DNA of 64,000 nt. It comes from JACXVD01 sp020446665. GTDB taxonomy: Bacteria; Pseudomonadota; Alphaproteobacteria; Sphingomonadales; Sphingomonadaceae. The position numbers and the translations under genes were made by a program. Positions 45,185-54,459 of the stretch are shown in pieces. The stretch lies in assembly GCA_041396905.1 (NCBI GenBank), contig JAWKXQ010000007.1:39509-103508 (forward strand), written 5' to 3'. Each line of letters begins with the position of its first letter. The stretch's first letter is position 1. Below the pieces are notes generated by a model. The model searched no databases. It was not told the origin of the DNA and saw only the letters and a list, made by a program, of their open reading frames with translations.

Positions 45185-46216
45185 ATGCGCCAGTCTAGCT
45201 TGATCTCACCCATTGCTCTGGCGCTTGCGCTGGCGGCCTGCGGTTCCGATGCTGCCCCGGAAGGGGCTGGCACGAAACAGGCCGCTGACCCGACCGAGCT
45301 GACAGTGGCGCAAGTGTCGGTTGAACGCTGGACGTCAGTCAGCGCGGAAGTGTCCACCGTCGATCAGGCGCAAGTGCTCGCCCGTATCCCCGGCATCCTG
45401 ACGTCGCTCTCCGTCAAGGAAGGCGATTATGTGCAGAAGGGGCAGGCGATAGGCCGCATTGTGGATAGCCAGCTGGGCTATCAGAGCGGTGCCTATGGTG
45501 CGCAGGCCGCCGCCGCCGCCGCGCAGGCGGCGCAGGCACAGGCAGAATTGTCACGCACGAAATATCTCTATGAAAATGGCGTCTATGCCAAGGCGCGGCT
45601 GGAACAGGCGCAGGCCGCAGCCTCTGCCGCACAGGCGCAGGTCCGCGCCGCGCAGGCTCAGCAGCAGGCCGTGAACGCGGTGGCAGGGCAGGGCGTGCTC
45701 TATGCGCCAGCCAGTGGGCGGGTGCTGATGGCGGATGTCCCCGCCGGGTCTGCCGTGGCCCCCGGCATGCCGATTGCCATGATCACCTCTGGCCCGGTGG
45801 TGGTGAAGCTGGAATTGCCGGAATCGCTGGTGGGCAAGGTCCACGCAGGCAGCGATGTGCGTGTAACCACCGATGCAGGCGAGATTCTCACTGGCACCAT
45901 CCAGCGTCTTTACCCCTCCGTCGCGGGTGGGCAGGTGCGGGCGGATGCGTCCGTCGCGGGGATTGATACCAGCCTGATCGGGCGGCGTCTGGCGGCAGAA
46001 GTTGCCAGCGGATCAGAGAAAGGGCTGGTGATCCCGGCTGATTATGTCGTGACCCGTTATGGCGTGGATTACGTGATGATCCGGCCAAAGGGTGGCAAGC
46101 CAGCCAGTATGCCTGTGCAAACGGCCCCTGCCGGTGAGACGGGCAAGGTTGAAATCCTTTCAGGCGTAAATGCAGGCGATGTGATCGTGAAACCTTCGGC
46201 CGGGGATAAGGGCTGA
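45185..46216 (+). CDS. RND efflux periplasmic adaptor (membrane fusion) lipoprotein
   Basis: A 343-residue adaptor. The lipobox LALAAC leads to a biotinyl-lipoyl-like half (LARIPGILTSLSVKEGDYVQKGQAIGRI), an Ala/Gln-rich coiled coil (~95-170) and the second half YAPASGRVLMADVPAGS, then a beta-barrel. It bridges the RND transporter with TolC. It overlaps the RND gene (TGATG). Confidence 0.9.
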   Translation: MRQSSLISPIALALALAACGSDAAPEGAGTKQAADPTELTVAQVSVERWTSVSAEVSTVDQAQVLARIPGILTSLSVKEGDYVQKGQAIGRIVDSQLGYQSGAYGAQAAAAAAQAAQAQAELSRTKYLYENGVYAKARLEQAQAAASAAQAQVRAAQAQQQAVNAVAGQGVLYAPASGRVLMADVPAGSAVAPGMPIAMITSGPVVVKLELPESLVGKVHAGSDVRVTTDAGEILTGTIQRLYPSVAGGQVRADASVAGIDTSLIGRRLAAEVASGSEKGLVIPADYVVTRYGVDYVMIRPKGGKPASMPVQTAPAGETGKVEILSGVNAGDVIVKPSAGDKG

Positions 46217-49200
46217 TGAGCCTTGGCATTTCCGGAAATCTGACCCGGGCAGCAATCAATTCGCCGCTGACCCCGCTGTTTCTGCTGGCAGCGATCCTTG
46301 TTGGCGTGCTCGCGACCATGACGATCCCGCGCGAGGAAGAGCCGCAGATCAGCGTGCCCATGGTCGATATTCAGGTTGCCGCCCCCGGCTATTCCGCCAG
46401 CGATGCCGTGGAACTGGTGGGCAAGCCGTTGGAAACCATCGTCAAGTCGGTTGGTCAGGTGAAGCATGTCTACACCCAGGCCGAAGATAATGGCGTGATG
46501 GTCACCGCCCGCTTTGAAGTGGGCGCGGATGCGGAAGATGCGGCGATTCGCATTGACGAGAAGATTCAAGCGAATTTCAATCGTATCCCGGTGGGCATTC
46601 CGCCGCCGCATATTACGGTGCGAGGCATAAATGACGTGCCGATTGTGGTGCTGACCCTCAGCCCGAAACCGGATGCGCCCGGCCAGTGGAGCGACCAGTC
46701 GCTGTATGAACTGACTGATCGGCTCAAGACCGAAGTCGCCAAGGTGGATGATGTCGGGCTGACCTTCATCGTTGGCGGGCAGGAACAGTCTGTGCGGATC
46801 GTGCCTGACCCGGCGAAGCTGGCGGCCAAGCGCGTGCCGCTGGGGGCCGTGCTGGAAGCAGTCGGGCAGGCGAACCGGACTTTCCCTGTCGGCACGGTGC
46901 GCGAAGGCGGGCAGGCGGCAACGGTAGTGGCGGGTGAAGCGCTGAAAAGTGCAGATGATGTCGCCAATCTGCAGGTCCGTTCCGTCACTGGCGCGCCAGT
47001 CTATCTGCGCGATGTTGCGATGGTCACCGAAGCGCCGACGCAAAAGCAGGCGCGTGCATGGCGCTGGGCCAGACATGGCGAAGAGGGGGGGGAATGGGCG
47101 ATGGCCCCTGCCGTCAGCCTGGCTGTTGCCAAGCGGGCCGGGGCCAATGCCGTCAATGTGTCCGAAGCGGTGATCGAACGGGTCGAGGCGCTGGAAGGGA
47201 CCCTGATCCCGGAGAGCGTGGAAGTCAGCGTAACCCGCAATTATGGCGAAACAGCCGATGAAAAAGCCAATGAACTGCTGTTCCACCTCGCGCTGGCCAC
47301 CGTCTCCATCGTTATCCTGATCGGTTTCGCGATTGGCTGGCGTGAAGCCGGGGTGACGGCCATCATCATCCCGACCACGATCCTGCTGACGATGTTTGCG
47401 TCAAATATCATGGGCTTCACCATCAACCGCGTCAGCCTGTTCGCGCTGATCTTTTCCATTGGCATTCTGGTTGATGATGCCATCGTCATGATCGAGAATA
47501 TTGCGCGCCACTGGGCGATGCCCGATGTCGGCGAAGAAGGCGGCCGTGACCGGGTGACGGCTGCGGTAGAAGCGGTGGCGGAGGTCGGCAACCCCACCAT
47601 TGTCGCGACGCTGACCGTTGTCGCTGCGCTGCTGCCGATGCTTTTCGTATCCGGACTGATGGGCCCCTATATGGCGCCGATCCCGATCAATGCCTCGGCC
47701 GCGATGGTGTTCTCATTCTTCGTCGCCGTGATCATCGCGCCCTGGCTGATGGTTCGCTTCGCGCGCAAGACGCTCTCGCATGGCCATGAAGAGGAAATGG
47801 GCGGCAAGCTGGGCGCGCTCTATGGCCGCTATGCTGCGCGGATCATCGCCGACCGCAAGACGGCCTGGCGTTTCCTGATTGGTGTTGGCTTGGCGACCTT
47901 GCTCGCCTGCTCGATGTTCTATTTCAAGGCAGTGACGGTCAAACTGCTGCCGTTCGACAACAAGTCCGAAGTGCAGCTGGTGGTTGACCTGCCCGAAGGG
48001 ACCAGTCTGGAAACGACCAGCCGGGTGATGGAACAGGCTGCCGCTGTAACCCGCACTGTGCCTGAAGTCCTGGCGATGGAAGCCTATGCCGGCACCAGCG
48101 CGCCGTTCAATTTCAACGGGCTGGTGCGGCATTATTTCCTGCGTGCCAAACCGTGGATGGGCGATGTGATGATCACGCTGGCGCCCAAGGGGGACCGTTC
48201 GCGTTCCAGCCATGATGTCGCGGTGGATCTGCGTGAGAAGCTGGCCGGGATTGCCATGCCAAAAGGCGGTTCGATCAAGGTCGTGGAAACGCCCCCCGGC
48301 CCGCCGGTGATGGCGACGCTGATCGCGGAAATCTACGGCCCGGATGAAGCCACGCGCCGCGCCACGGCAGAGCAGGTGGAACAGGTTTTCAAATCCGTGC
48401 CCTTCATTGTCGATGTTGATAACAGCTTTGGCGAGCATGTGCCGCAATTGCGGCTGGTGCCGGATCGTGACCGGCTGGATTATTACGGCCTGTCCGAAAG
48501 GCAGGTCTATGACAGTATCGGGGCGCTGCTGGGCGATCAGGTGGTTGGCTATGTCCCGCAGGGGCTGGGCCGCACGCCGTTGCCGATTCAGGTCGGGCTG
48601 GACCAGAGCCAGCGCAGCTGGAGCCAGGCGCTGGGGGCCACCCCGGTTGCTGTTTCGCAGGGGGCGATGGGGCCGCAACTGATCCGGCTGGATCAGGTGG
48701 TCGATGTCTCGCTGAGCGAAGGCGGCAAGTCAATTTTCCGGCGCGACGGGCGCGGCGTGGCGATGGTGACGGCAGAACTGGCCGGACGATACGAAGCGCC
48801 CATTTACGGAATGATCGCTGTCGATGATGCACTCGACAATGTCGATTGGGCGAAACAGGGGCTGGTGAAGCCCGAAATCGCGCTCAATGGCCAGCCTGCC
48901 AATGAAGAGCAGCCGACGCTGCTATGGGATGGCGAATGGGAGATTACCTGGGTCACGTTCCGCGATATGGGTGCTGCCTTCATGGTCGCTTTGCTGGGCA
49001 TTTATGTGTTGGTTGTGGCGCAATTCCAGAGCTTCCGCCTGCCGCTGGTGATCCTTACTCCGGTGCCGCTGACACTGGTGGGGATCGTGCTGGGACATAT
49101 CCTGTTTCAGGCCCCTTTCACCGCCACCAGCATGATCGGCTTTATCGCGCTGGCCGGGATTATCGTGCGCAATTCGATCCTGCTGGTCGATTTCATTCGC

Positions 49201-49485
49201 CATGCCCGCAGCCCTGACAAGAGCCTGCGCGATACATTGCTGGAAGCCGGGATGATCCGTTTCAAGCCGATCGTGCTGACAGCCGCCGCCGCGATGATCG
49301 GTGCAGCCGTGATCCTGACCGACCCGATCTTTCAGGGATTGGCGATCTCCTTGCTGTTCGGCCTTGCCAGTTCAACCCTGCTGACGGTGCTGGTGATTCC
49401 GGCAATCTATGTCGTGCTGCGGGACGATGGCCGCCCGATGACGATCCTCAGCCGCAAGCATGATGAGGAGGAAAGCCCGGCATGA
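46216..49485 (+). CDS. RND-family efflux transporter
   Basis: A 1089-residue inner-membrane transporter with the usual 12-TM, two-loop architecture: the first TM begins NSPLTPLFLLAAILVGVLATM, the motif-A-type segment IFSIGILVDDAIVMIENIARH has the proton-relay Asp pair, and the second half GFIALAGIIVRNSILLVDFI. It is close to the ACR_tran family with short loops. Substrate unknown; coupling to rhodanese and thioredoxin genes suggests a thiol, persulfide or oxidised-sulfur conjugate. It overlaps the thioredoxin gene by 4 bp. Confidence 0.9.
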   Translation: MSLGISGNLTRAAINSPLTPLFLLAAILVGVLATMTIPREEEPQISVPMVDIQVAAPGYSASDAVELVGKPLETIVKSVGQVKHVYTQAEDNGVMVTARFEVGADAEDAAIRIDEKIQANFNRIPVGIPPPHITVRGINDVPIVVLTLSPKPDAPGQWSDQSLYELTDRLKTEVAKVDDVGLTFIVGGQEQSVRIVPDPAKLAAKRVPLGAVLEAVGQANRTFPVGTVREGGQAATVVAGEALKSADDVANLQVRSVTGAPVYLRDVAMVTEAPTQKQARAWRWARHGEEGGEWAMAPAVSLAVAKRAGANAVNVSEAVIERVEALEGTLIPESVEVSVTRNYGETADEKANELLFHLALATVSIVILIGFAIGWREAGVTAIIIPTTILLTMFASNIMGFTINRVSLFALIFSIGILVDDAIVMIENIARHWAMPDVGEEGGRDRVTAAVEAVAEVGNPTIVATLTVVAALLPMLFVSGLMGPYMAPIPINASAAMVFSFFVAVIIAPWLMVRFARKTLSHGHEEEMGGKLGALYGRYAARIIADRKTAWRFLIGVGLATLLACSMFYFKAVTVKLLPFDNKSEVQLVVDLPEGTSLETTSRVMEQAAAVTRTVPEVLAMEAYAGTSAPFNFNGLVRHYFLRAKPWMGDVMITLAPKGDRSRSSHDVAVDLREKLAGIAMPKGGSIKVVETPPGPPVMATLIAEIYGPDEATRRATAEQVEQVFKSVPFIVDVDNSFGEHVPQLRLVPDRDRLDYYGLSERQVYDSIGALLGDQVVGYVPQGLGRTPLPIQVGLDQSQRSWSQALGATPVAVSQGAMGPQLIRLDQVVDVSLSEGGKSIFRRDGRGVAMVTAELAGRYEAPIYGMIAVDDALDNVDWAKQGLVKPEIALNGQPANEEQPTLLWDGEWEITWVTFRDMGAAFMVALLGIYVLVVAQFQSFRLPLVILTPVPLTLVGIVLGHILFQAPFTATSMIGFIALAGIIVRNSILLVDFIRHARSPDKSLRDTLLEAGMIRFKPIVLTAAAAMIGAAVILTDPIFQGLAISLLFGLASSTLLTVLVIPAIYVVLRDDGRPMTILSRKHDEEESPA

Positions 49486-49913
49486 GCAGTGAAACCCTCG
49501 TATGTCCGTCCTGCCTTGCCTTGAACCGGGTGCCTGCAGAGCGTCTGAGGGAAGGGCCGCAATGCGGGAAATGCAAGGCGGCGCTGGTCAGTGACCATCC
49601 GGTTGAAGCGACTTCGGAAGGGCTGGCGAAGATGATCGCTCGCTCAACCCTGCCCGTGGTGGTCGATTTCTGGGCGCCCTGGTGCGGACCGTGCCGGAGC
49701 ATGGCCCCGGCCTATGCCGCTGCGGCACAGGCGATGGCGGGGGCGGCCATTTTCGTAAAGCTTGATACTGATGCACAGCAGCAGGCGGGGGCAGCCCATG
49801 CCATCCGATCCATCCCCACGCTGGCATTGTTCCGGAATGGGCGTGAAGTCGCACGGCAAGCAGGCGCAATGCCGCAATCGGCCATCATGAACTGGATAAA
49901 CGGGCTGATCTGA
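49482..49913 (+). CDS. trxC: Thioredoxin 2 (zinc-ribbon thioredoxin, TrxC type)
   Basis: A 143-residue protein. An N-terminal zinc ribbon (CPSC, CGKC) precedes a thioredoxin domain with active site WCGPC (FWAPWCGPCRSMAP) and the cis-Pro loop RSIPTLALF. It would reduce persulfides and disulfides in the cytoplasm. Last gene of the rhodanese-RND operon; convergent with the ArsR gene. Confidence 0.93.
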   Translation: MSSETLVCPSCLALNRVPAERLREGPQCGKCKAALVSDHPVEATSEGLAKMIARSTLPVVVDFWAPWCGPCRSMAPAYAAAAQAMAGAAIFVKLDTDAQQQAGAAHAIRSIPTLALFRNGREVARQAGAMPQSAIMNWINGLI

Positions 49914-49921
49914 TCAGGGCT

Positions 49922-50302
49922 CTAGCGCCCGATGATCCGCGCAAAAGTTGCCGCACCGCCGCCACTATGCATGCGGGCTGTATTGCGGTCCCGCTGGCGC
50001 GGGGTGGTGTTACCCGCCAGCGCATCCAGCATATCGCTCGCCCCCAGCATGCGGTCACTATCAACCTTGTAAAATACCTGCTTGCCTTCGCGGCGCGTGG
50101 TAACGAGCGAAGCCTTGCGCAGGATTGCCAGCTGCTGCGAGAGGCCGGGCTGGGCAATGCCGGTCAGTTCCTCGATTTCACCCACCGCATGGGCATCATC
50201 CTTGATCGCGCAGAGAATCTGCAGGCGCACGGGATGAGCAATGGCGCGCAGCAAATCGGCATTGCCAGAAAAATCACGGTCGGGGGCAGTGCTGTCCATC
50301 AC
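49922..50302 (-). CDS. ArsR-family transcriptional repressor (BigR/SqrR-like)
   Basis: A 126-residue winged-helix protein (ANPxR-like AHPVRLQILC, GIAQPGLSQQLAIL, TTRREGKQVFYKV). BigR/SqrR persulfide sensors use two cysteines that form a polysulfide bridge; here only C31 (ILC) is present and the C-terminal tail has none. It starts directly after the peroxiredoxin stop (GTG then ATG). Context makes it the likely regulator of the surrounding sulfide genes, but the sensing chemistry must differ. Confidence 0.85.
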   Translation of the reverse strand: MMDSTAPDRDFSGNADLLRAIAHPVRLQILCAIKDDAHAVGEIEELTGIAQPGLSQQLAILRKASLVTTRREGKQVFYKVDSDRMLGASDMLDALAGNTTPRQRDRNTARMHSGGGAATFARIIGR

Positions 50303-50950
50303 CTATTTTCCCTTTACCGGCCGGAAAAACCAGTCGCCCGGACCTTCTGCGTCGAACAGGCCGGCTGCGCTTTCCTCGGGCGGGCGCACAAGTTCCTCAC
50401 CCGGCTGCCAGTTTGCGGGGACCAGCGCATTGCTCCGTTCCGCTTCCTGCAAGGCGCGCAAGAGACGCAGCATTTCCGGGATCGAGCGCCCGACATTGGG
50501 TGGATAGCAGATGCAGGCCCGCAAAATTCCGCGCGGTGCAATGAAGAAGGTGGAGCGCACAGTGGAGGCATCCTGCGCATCCGCGCTGAGCATGCCATAT
50601 GCCCGCGCAATCTCCATGGTCGGGTCTTCGACAATCGGGAACTCGACCTTGACGCCGGTCATTTCATGAATGGTGCGGATCCAGGCGAGGTGCGAATAGA
50701 GACTATCAACCGAAATCCCCATCAGCGTGCAGCCCAGCTCTTCAAATTCGCCCGCCGCGCGCGCCAGCGCCACAAATTCGCTGGTGCAAACGGGGGTGAA
50801 ATCGGCCGGGTGAGCGAAGAGGACGACCCAGCGATCTGCGAGCATTTCAAGGTCGATCGGCCCCTGTGTGCTGCGCGCGGCAAAGCGCGGAACAACATCG
50901 CCGATGCGCAAGGGTGCTATTTCTTCCAATTCCGTGCGTTCCCCATCCAT
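50303..50950 (-). CDS. Peroxiredoxin, 1-Cys/Prx6 type
   Basis: A 215-residue Prx6-family protein. The peroxidatic cysteine is in HPADFTPVCTSEFVALA, and the extended C-terminal half (YPPNVGRSIPEMLRLLRALQ) is typical of the Prx6 group. It reduces hydroperoxides and may also handle polysulfides. First gene of an operon with the ArsR repressor, divergent from the persulfide dioxygenase gene. Confidence 0.92.
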   Translation of the reverse strand: MDGERTELEEIAPLRIGDVVPRFAARSTQGPIDLEMLADRWVVLFAHPADFTPVCTSEFVALARAAGEFEELGCTLMGISVDSLYSHLAWIRTIHEMTGVKVEFPIVEDPTMEIARAYGMLSADAQDASTVRSTFFIAPRGILRACICYPPNVGRSIPEMLRLLRALQEAERSNALVPANWQPGEELVRPPEESAAGLFDAEGPGDWFFRPVKGK

Positions 50951-50979
50951 CCTGCAGCCTCTTTAGCGGGCTGCGCATC

Positions 50980-51008
50980 TTGACGCAAGTTACATACATG
51001 ATTATTTA
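50980..51008 (+). promoter_or_regulatory. Predicted promoter/operator of the persulfide dioxygenase operon
   Basis: TTGACG (50980-50985) and TATTTA (51003-51008) are 17 nt apart, giving a good sigma-70-type promoter. The spacer holds TTACATACATGATTATT, matching the 44785-44802 element. Transcription would start about 28 nt before the ATG at 51042. Confidence 0.6.
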
Positions 51009-51041
51009 CTATCTGAAACTGAATGGAGCGAGGTATAAGCT

Positions 51042-51980
51042 ATGGAGAACGTCATGACTGACGATGCCCTTGCGGCGGCTTCGCGCGTGGTCGAAAAAAC
51101 GCTGCTGGGCGATGCACAATCGTCTGTGGTGAAGACCTTTTTTGACGAAGCGACCTTTACTGCCACGCATGTGGCGCACGATCCGGTAACGCGGCAGGCC
51201 GCGATCATCGATTCCGTGCTGGATTACGATCCGGCTGCGGGCGAAATATCGCGTAAATCTGCGGATGAAGTGATTGCCTATGTCCGGGCAGAGGGTCTGG
51301 AAGTGACATGGCTGCTGGAAACGCATGCCCATGCTGACCACCTGTCTGCTGCCCCCTATCTGCAGGACCAGCTGGGCGGGCAGATTGCCATCGGTGCGGA
51401 CATTACCAAGGTGCAGCACAGTTTCGGTATCCTGTTCAATGAAGATACCGGTTTTGCGCGCAACGGTTCGCAGTTCGACATGCTGTTTTCCGATGGAGAT
51501 AGTTTCAAAATCGGTGAAATTGATGTCGTTGTGCTGCATGTTCCCGGCCATACGCCTGCTGATCTGGCCTATGTCGTGGGTGATGCGGTGTTTCCGGGCG
51601 ATACGATCTTCATGCCCGATTTCGGCACGGCGCGGGCGGATTTTCCGGGCGGGGATGCACAGCAGCTCTATCGTTCGATCCGGCGGCTGCTTGCGCTTCC
51701 CGGCAATGCGCGGCTGTTCCTGTGCCATGATTACAAGGCGCCGGGGCGCGATGAATATGCGTGGGAGACCACCATTCGCGCAGAACGCGAAAACAATATC
51801 CATGTGAAGGAAGGCGTGGCCGAGGATGACTTCGTTGCCATGCGCACCGCGCGTGATGCCACGCTGGGCATGCCGCGCCTGATCATGCCGTCCATCCAGA
51901 TCAACATGCGAGCGGGCCATTTCCCCGAGCCGGAAGATAACGGCACACGCTACATCAAGATACCGCTCACAGGCGTCTGA
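51042..51980 (+). CDS. MBL-fold persulfide dioxygenase-like protein (Blh/ETHE1 group)
   Basis: A 312-residue metallo-beta-lactamase-fold enzyme. ETHAHADHLSAAPYL gives the HxHxDH metal site, VLHVPGHTPADLAYVVG and GDTIFMPDFGTAR follow, and FLCHDYKAPG holds the last histidine. ETHE1/Blh members use iron to oxidise glutathione persulfide to sulfite. It pairs downstream with the DUF442 phosphatase, as the two are one fused gene (Blh) in some bacteria. Start could also be ATG 51054. Confidence 0.9.
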   Translation: MENVMTDDALAAASRVVEKTLLGDAQSSVVKTFFDEATFTATHVAHDPVTRQAAIIDSVLDYDPAAGEISRKSADEVIAYVRAEGLEVTWLLETHAHADHLSAAPYLQDQLGGQIAIGADITKVQHSFGILFNEDTGFARNGSQFDMLFSDGDSFKIGEIDVVVLHVPGHTPADLAYVVGDAVFPGDTIFMPDFGTARADFPGGDAQQLYRSIRRLLALPGNARLFLCHDYKAPGRDEYAWETTIRAERENNIHVKEGVAEDDFVAMRTARDATLGMPRLIMPSIQINMRAGHFPEPEDNGTRYIKIPLTGV

Positions 51981-52030
51981 CCACCACTTCCGGCGATGCG
52001 GAATATGCGTCACCGGCTGGGAGAATAGTA

Positions 52031-52453
52031 ATGGAAGTCAAGCAACTCGACGATACGCTCTCCGTCCGCGGGCAGATTGCCCCAGCAGAAGTGGCGGAGG
52101 CTGCCGCGATGGGGTTCCGCTCCATCATCTGCAACCGCCCCGATGGCGAACAGCCCCATCAGCCGGATGCAGAGGCTATTGCCGCTGCGGCAGGTGCTGC
52201 GGGCATGGAATTCTGCCATATTCCGATTGTGCCCGGGCAGATCACACCGGAAAAGATCGCCGCCTTTGAAGCGGCGCTGAAGGACCTGCCGGGGCCAATC
52301 CTGGCCTATTGTCGCACGGGCACGCGCAGCGCGATGCTGTGGGGCCTGCACAAGGCACCGGAACTGGGCGCGGATGGTGCCATGCAGGCAGCTGCCGATG
52401 CAGGCTGCGACATCGCTCAGGCCCGGCCTCTGATCGAACAGCGCGCCAGCTAA
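52031..52453 (+). CDS. Blh-type (DUF442/TIGR01244) phosphatase-fold protein
   Basis: A 140-residue dual-specificity-phosphatase-like domain. LSVRGQIAPAEVAEAAAMGF and the CX5R loop AYCRTGTRSAML are characteristic of the DUF442 unit. In Xylella and Agrobacterium Blh this domain is fused to the persulfide dioxygenase, and some related domains act as sulfurtransferases. Here it is a separate gene 50 nt downstream of the MBL gene. Confidence 0.9.
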   Translation: MEVKQLDDTLSVRGQIAPAEVAEAAAMGFRSIICNRPDGEQPHQPDAEAIAAAAGAAGMEFCHIPIVPGQITPEKIAAFEAALKDLPGPILAYCRTGTRSAMLWGLHKAPELGADGAMQAAADAGCDIAQARPLIEQRAS

Positions 52454-52474
52454 GGCCGCGCGGGGAGTTTACGA

Positions 52475-54310
52475 ATGCCCGACGGGTCGCACCCAGCTGC
52501 TTCCCCCGATGCAGCACCCCCGGGCAGGCGGGCTGGCTCTCCATCCTCCGGAGGGCTGGCCCGCCACCTGCCGATTCTCGACTGGAGCCGGCACTATAAT
52601 TCTTCCATCCTGACCAGCGATCTGATCGCCGCGGTGATCGTCACCATCATGCTGATCCCGCAGAGTCTTGCCTATGCGCTGCTGGCCGGCCTGCCGCCGG
52701 TGGTAGGGCTCTATGCCTCGATCCTGCCGCTGGTTGCCTATGCCATTTTCGGGACCAGTCGCACGCTGGCCGTTGGCCCGGTGGCGGTGGTTTCCCTGAT
52801 GACCGCTTCTGCCGCCGGGGCAGTGGCGACACAGGGCACGCCGGAATATCTCGAAGCCGCGATCACGCTGGCTGCCCTGTCGGGCGTAATGCTGGCTGTG
52901 CTGGGCTTCCTGCGGCTGGGCTTTCTTGCCAATCTTCTGTCGCATCCGGTCATTTCCGGCTTTATCACCGCCAGCGGCATCCTGATCGCAACCAGCCAAG
53001 TAAAGCATATTCTGGGCGTGCAGGGTGGGGGCGAGAACTGGCCCGACATGCTCGGCAATCTGGCGCGGGACATGGGCGCAATCAACTCCACCACGCTGGC
53101 CATTGGGGGAGCCGCGACGCTGTTTCTCTTCTGGGTCCGCAAGGGGGCCAAGCCCGCATTGATGGCACTGGGGCTCAAGCCCCGGCTGGCAGAGATGCTG
53201 GCCAAGGCCGGGCCGGTGGTTGCCGTAGTGCTGACAATCCTTGCTGCGGGCATGTTTGATCTGGCGGACAAGGGTGTGAAACTGGTTGGTGTTGTACCAC
53301 AGGGCCTCCCGCCCTTCGCGCTGCCCAACCCCTCGCCGCAATTGCTGGAACAGCTTTGGGTTCCGGCGCTGCTGATCTCCATTATCGGCTTTGTGGAAAG
53401 CGTCTCCGTCGCGCAGACGCTGGCAGCCAAGCGGCGCCAGCATATTGTGCCGGATCAGGAACTGGTCGGGCTGGGCGCGGCCAATATCGCTTCGGCCTTG
53501 TCGGGCGGCTATCCCGTCACCGGCGGTTTCGCGCGTTCTGTCGTCAATTTCGACGCTGGTGCAGAAACACCGGCCGCCGGGGCCTATACTGCGGTCGGCA
53601 TCCTGATTGCATCACTCTTCCTCACCCCCCTGCTTGCCAATCTGCCGATTGCCACCCTTGCTGCGACGATCATCGTGGCTGTGCTCAGCCTTGTTGACCT
53701 CAAGACGCCCAGGCGGCTGTGGAATTACGCAAAGGCTGATTTCTCGGCCCATGTCGCGACCATTGGCGTGACGCTGGTGGCCGGGGTGGAACTTGGCGTG
53801 ATCGTTGGCGTCGCAGTCGGACTTCTGCTCTATATCTGGCGCGCCAGCCGCCCGCATGCCGCGATTGTCGGCCGGGTCCCGCAGACCGAGCATTTTCGCA
53901 ATGTCGAACGGCACAAGGTCATTACCCTACCGCATATCCTCACCATTCGGGTGGATGAGAGCCTGACTTATCTCAATGCCCGCTGGCTGGAAGATTATGT
54001 CGTGGCGCGCGTCGCAGAACGGCCTGCGCTGCGCCACGTGATATTGATGTGCAGCGCGGTGAACGAAATCGATGCGTCCGGCCTCGAAAGCATGGAAGCG
54101 ATCAACCACCGGCTGGCGGCAGCCGATATCGGACTGCACCTTTCAGAAGTGAAGGGCCCGGTCATGGACCGGCTGCAACGCACGCATTTCCTCCAAGAAC
54201 TCAATGGCCAGGTTTTCCTGACGCAGGACCAGGCATTCACTCAGCTGGCAAAAGACGATGGCAGCACTCCGGCGTCGGAAACCTATTACGAAGCAAGAGG
54301 ACTGATCTGA
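52475..54310 (+). CDS. SulP-family anion transporter with STAS domain
   Basis: A 611-residue transporter. About 12 TM helices (LIAAVIVTIMLIPQSLAYALLAGLPP onward, GLYASILPLVAYAIFGTSR) are followed by a C-terminal STAS domain (~470-575; NEIDASGLESMEAI). SulP proteins move sulfate, bicarbonate or other anions. In this persulfide operon sulfate or sulfite movement is the natural inference. It overlaps the small HTH gene (TGATG). Confidence 0.92.
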   Translation: MPDGSHPAASPDAAPPGRRAGSPSSGGLARHLPILDWSRHYNSSILTSDLIAAVIVTIMLIPQSLAYALLAGLPPVVGLYASILPLVAYAIFGTSRTLAVGPVAVVSLMTASAAGAVATQGTPEYLEAAITLAALSGVMLAVLGFLRLGFLANLLSHPVISGFITASGILIATSQVKHILGVQGGGENWPDMLGNLARDMGAINSTTLAIGGAATLFLFWVRKGAKPALMALGLKPRLAEMLAKAGPVVAVVLTILAAGMFDLADKGVKLVGVVPQGLPPFALPNPSPQLLEQLWVPALLISIIGFVESVSVAQTLAAKRRQHIVPDQELVGLGAANIASALSGGYPVTGGFARSVVNFDAGAETPAAGAYTAVGILIASLFLTPLLANLPIATLAATIIVAVLSLVDLKTPRRLWNYAKADFSAHVATIGVTLVAGVELGVIVGVAVGLLLYIWRASRPHAAIVGRVPQTEHFRNVERHKVITLPHILTIRVDESLTYLNARWLEDYVVARVAERPALRHVILMCSAVNEIDASGLESMEAINHRLAAADIGLHLSEVKGPVMDRLQRTHFLQELNGQVFLTQDQAFTQLAKDDGSTPASETYYEARGLI

Positions 54311-54459
54311 TGGTCGCAATCCCCCAGAAGCAGGAAAAGCTCGCCCGCATCATCGAACTGATCGCAGGCGGCAAGGGCGTTACCGAAAGCTGCCGCGAAG
54401 TCGGCGTGTCCGAAAAGACCTATTACCGCTGGAAGCGGGAGCTGGAAGAACAGCTGTGA
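54310..54459 (+). CDS. Very small helix-turn-helix protein
   Basis: A 49-residue protein with an HTH (GGKGVTESCREVGVSEKTYYRWKRELEEQ) like that of IS3-type transposase OrfA or resolvase DNA-binding modules, but no transposase body. The ATG lies in the overlap with the SulP stop and its own stop overlaps the DoxX start (GTGA), so it is translationally coupled on both sides and not an IS fragment caught by chance. A DNA-binding role is inferred only from the fold. Confidence 0.7.
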   Translation: MVAIPQKQEKLARIIELIAGGKGVTESCREVGVSEKTYYRWKRELEEQL

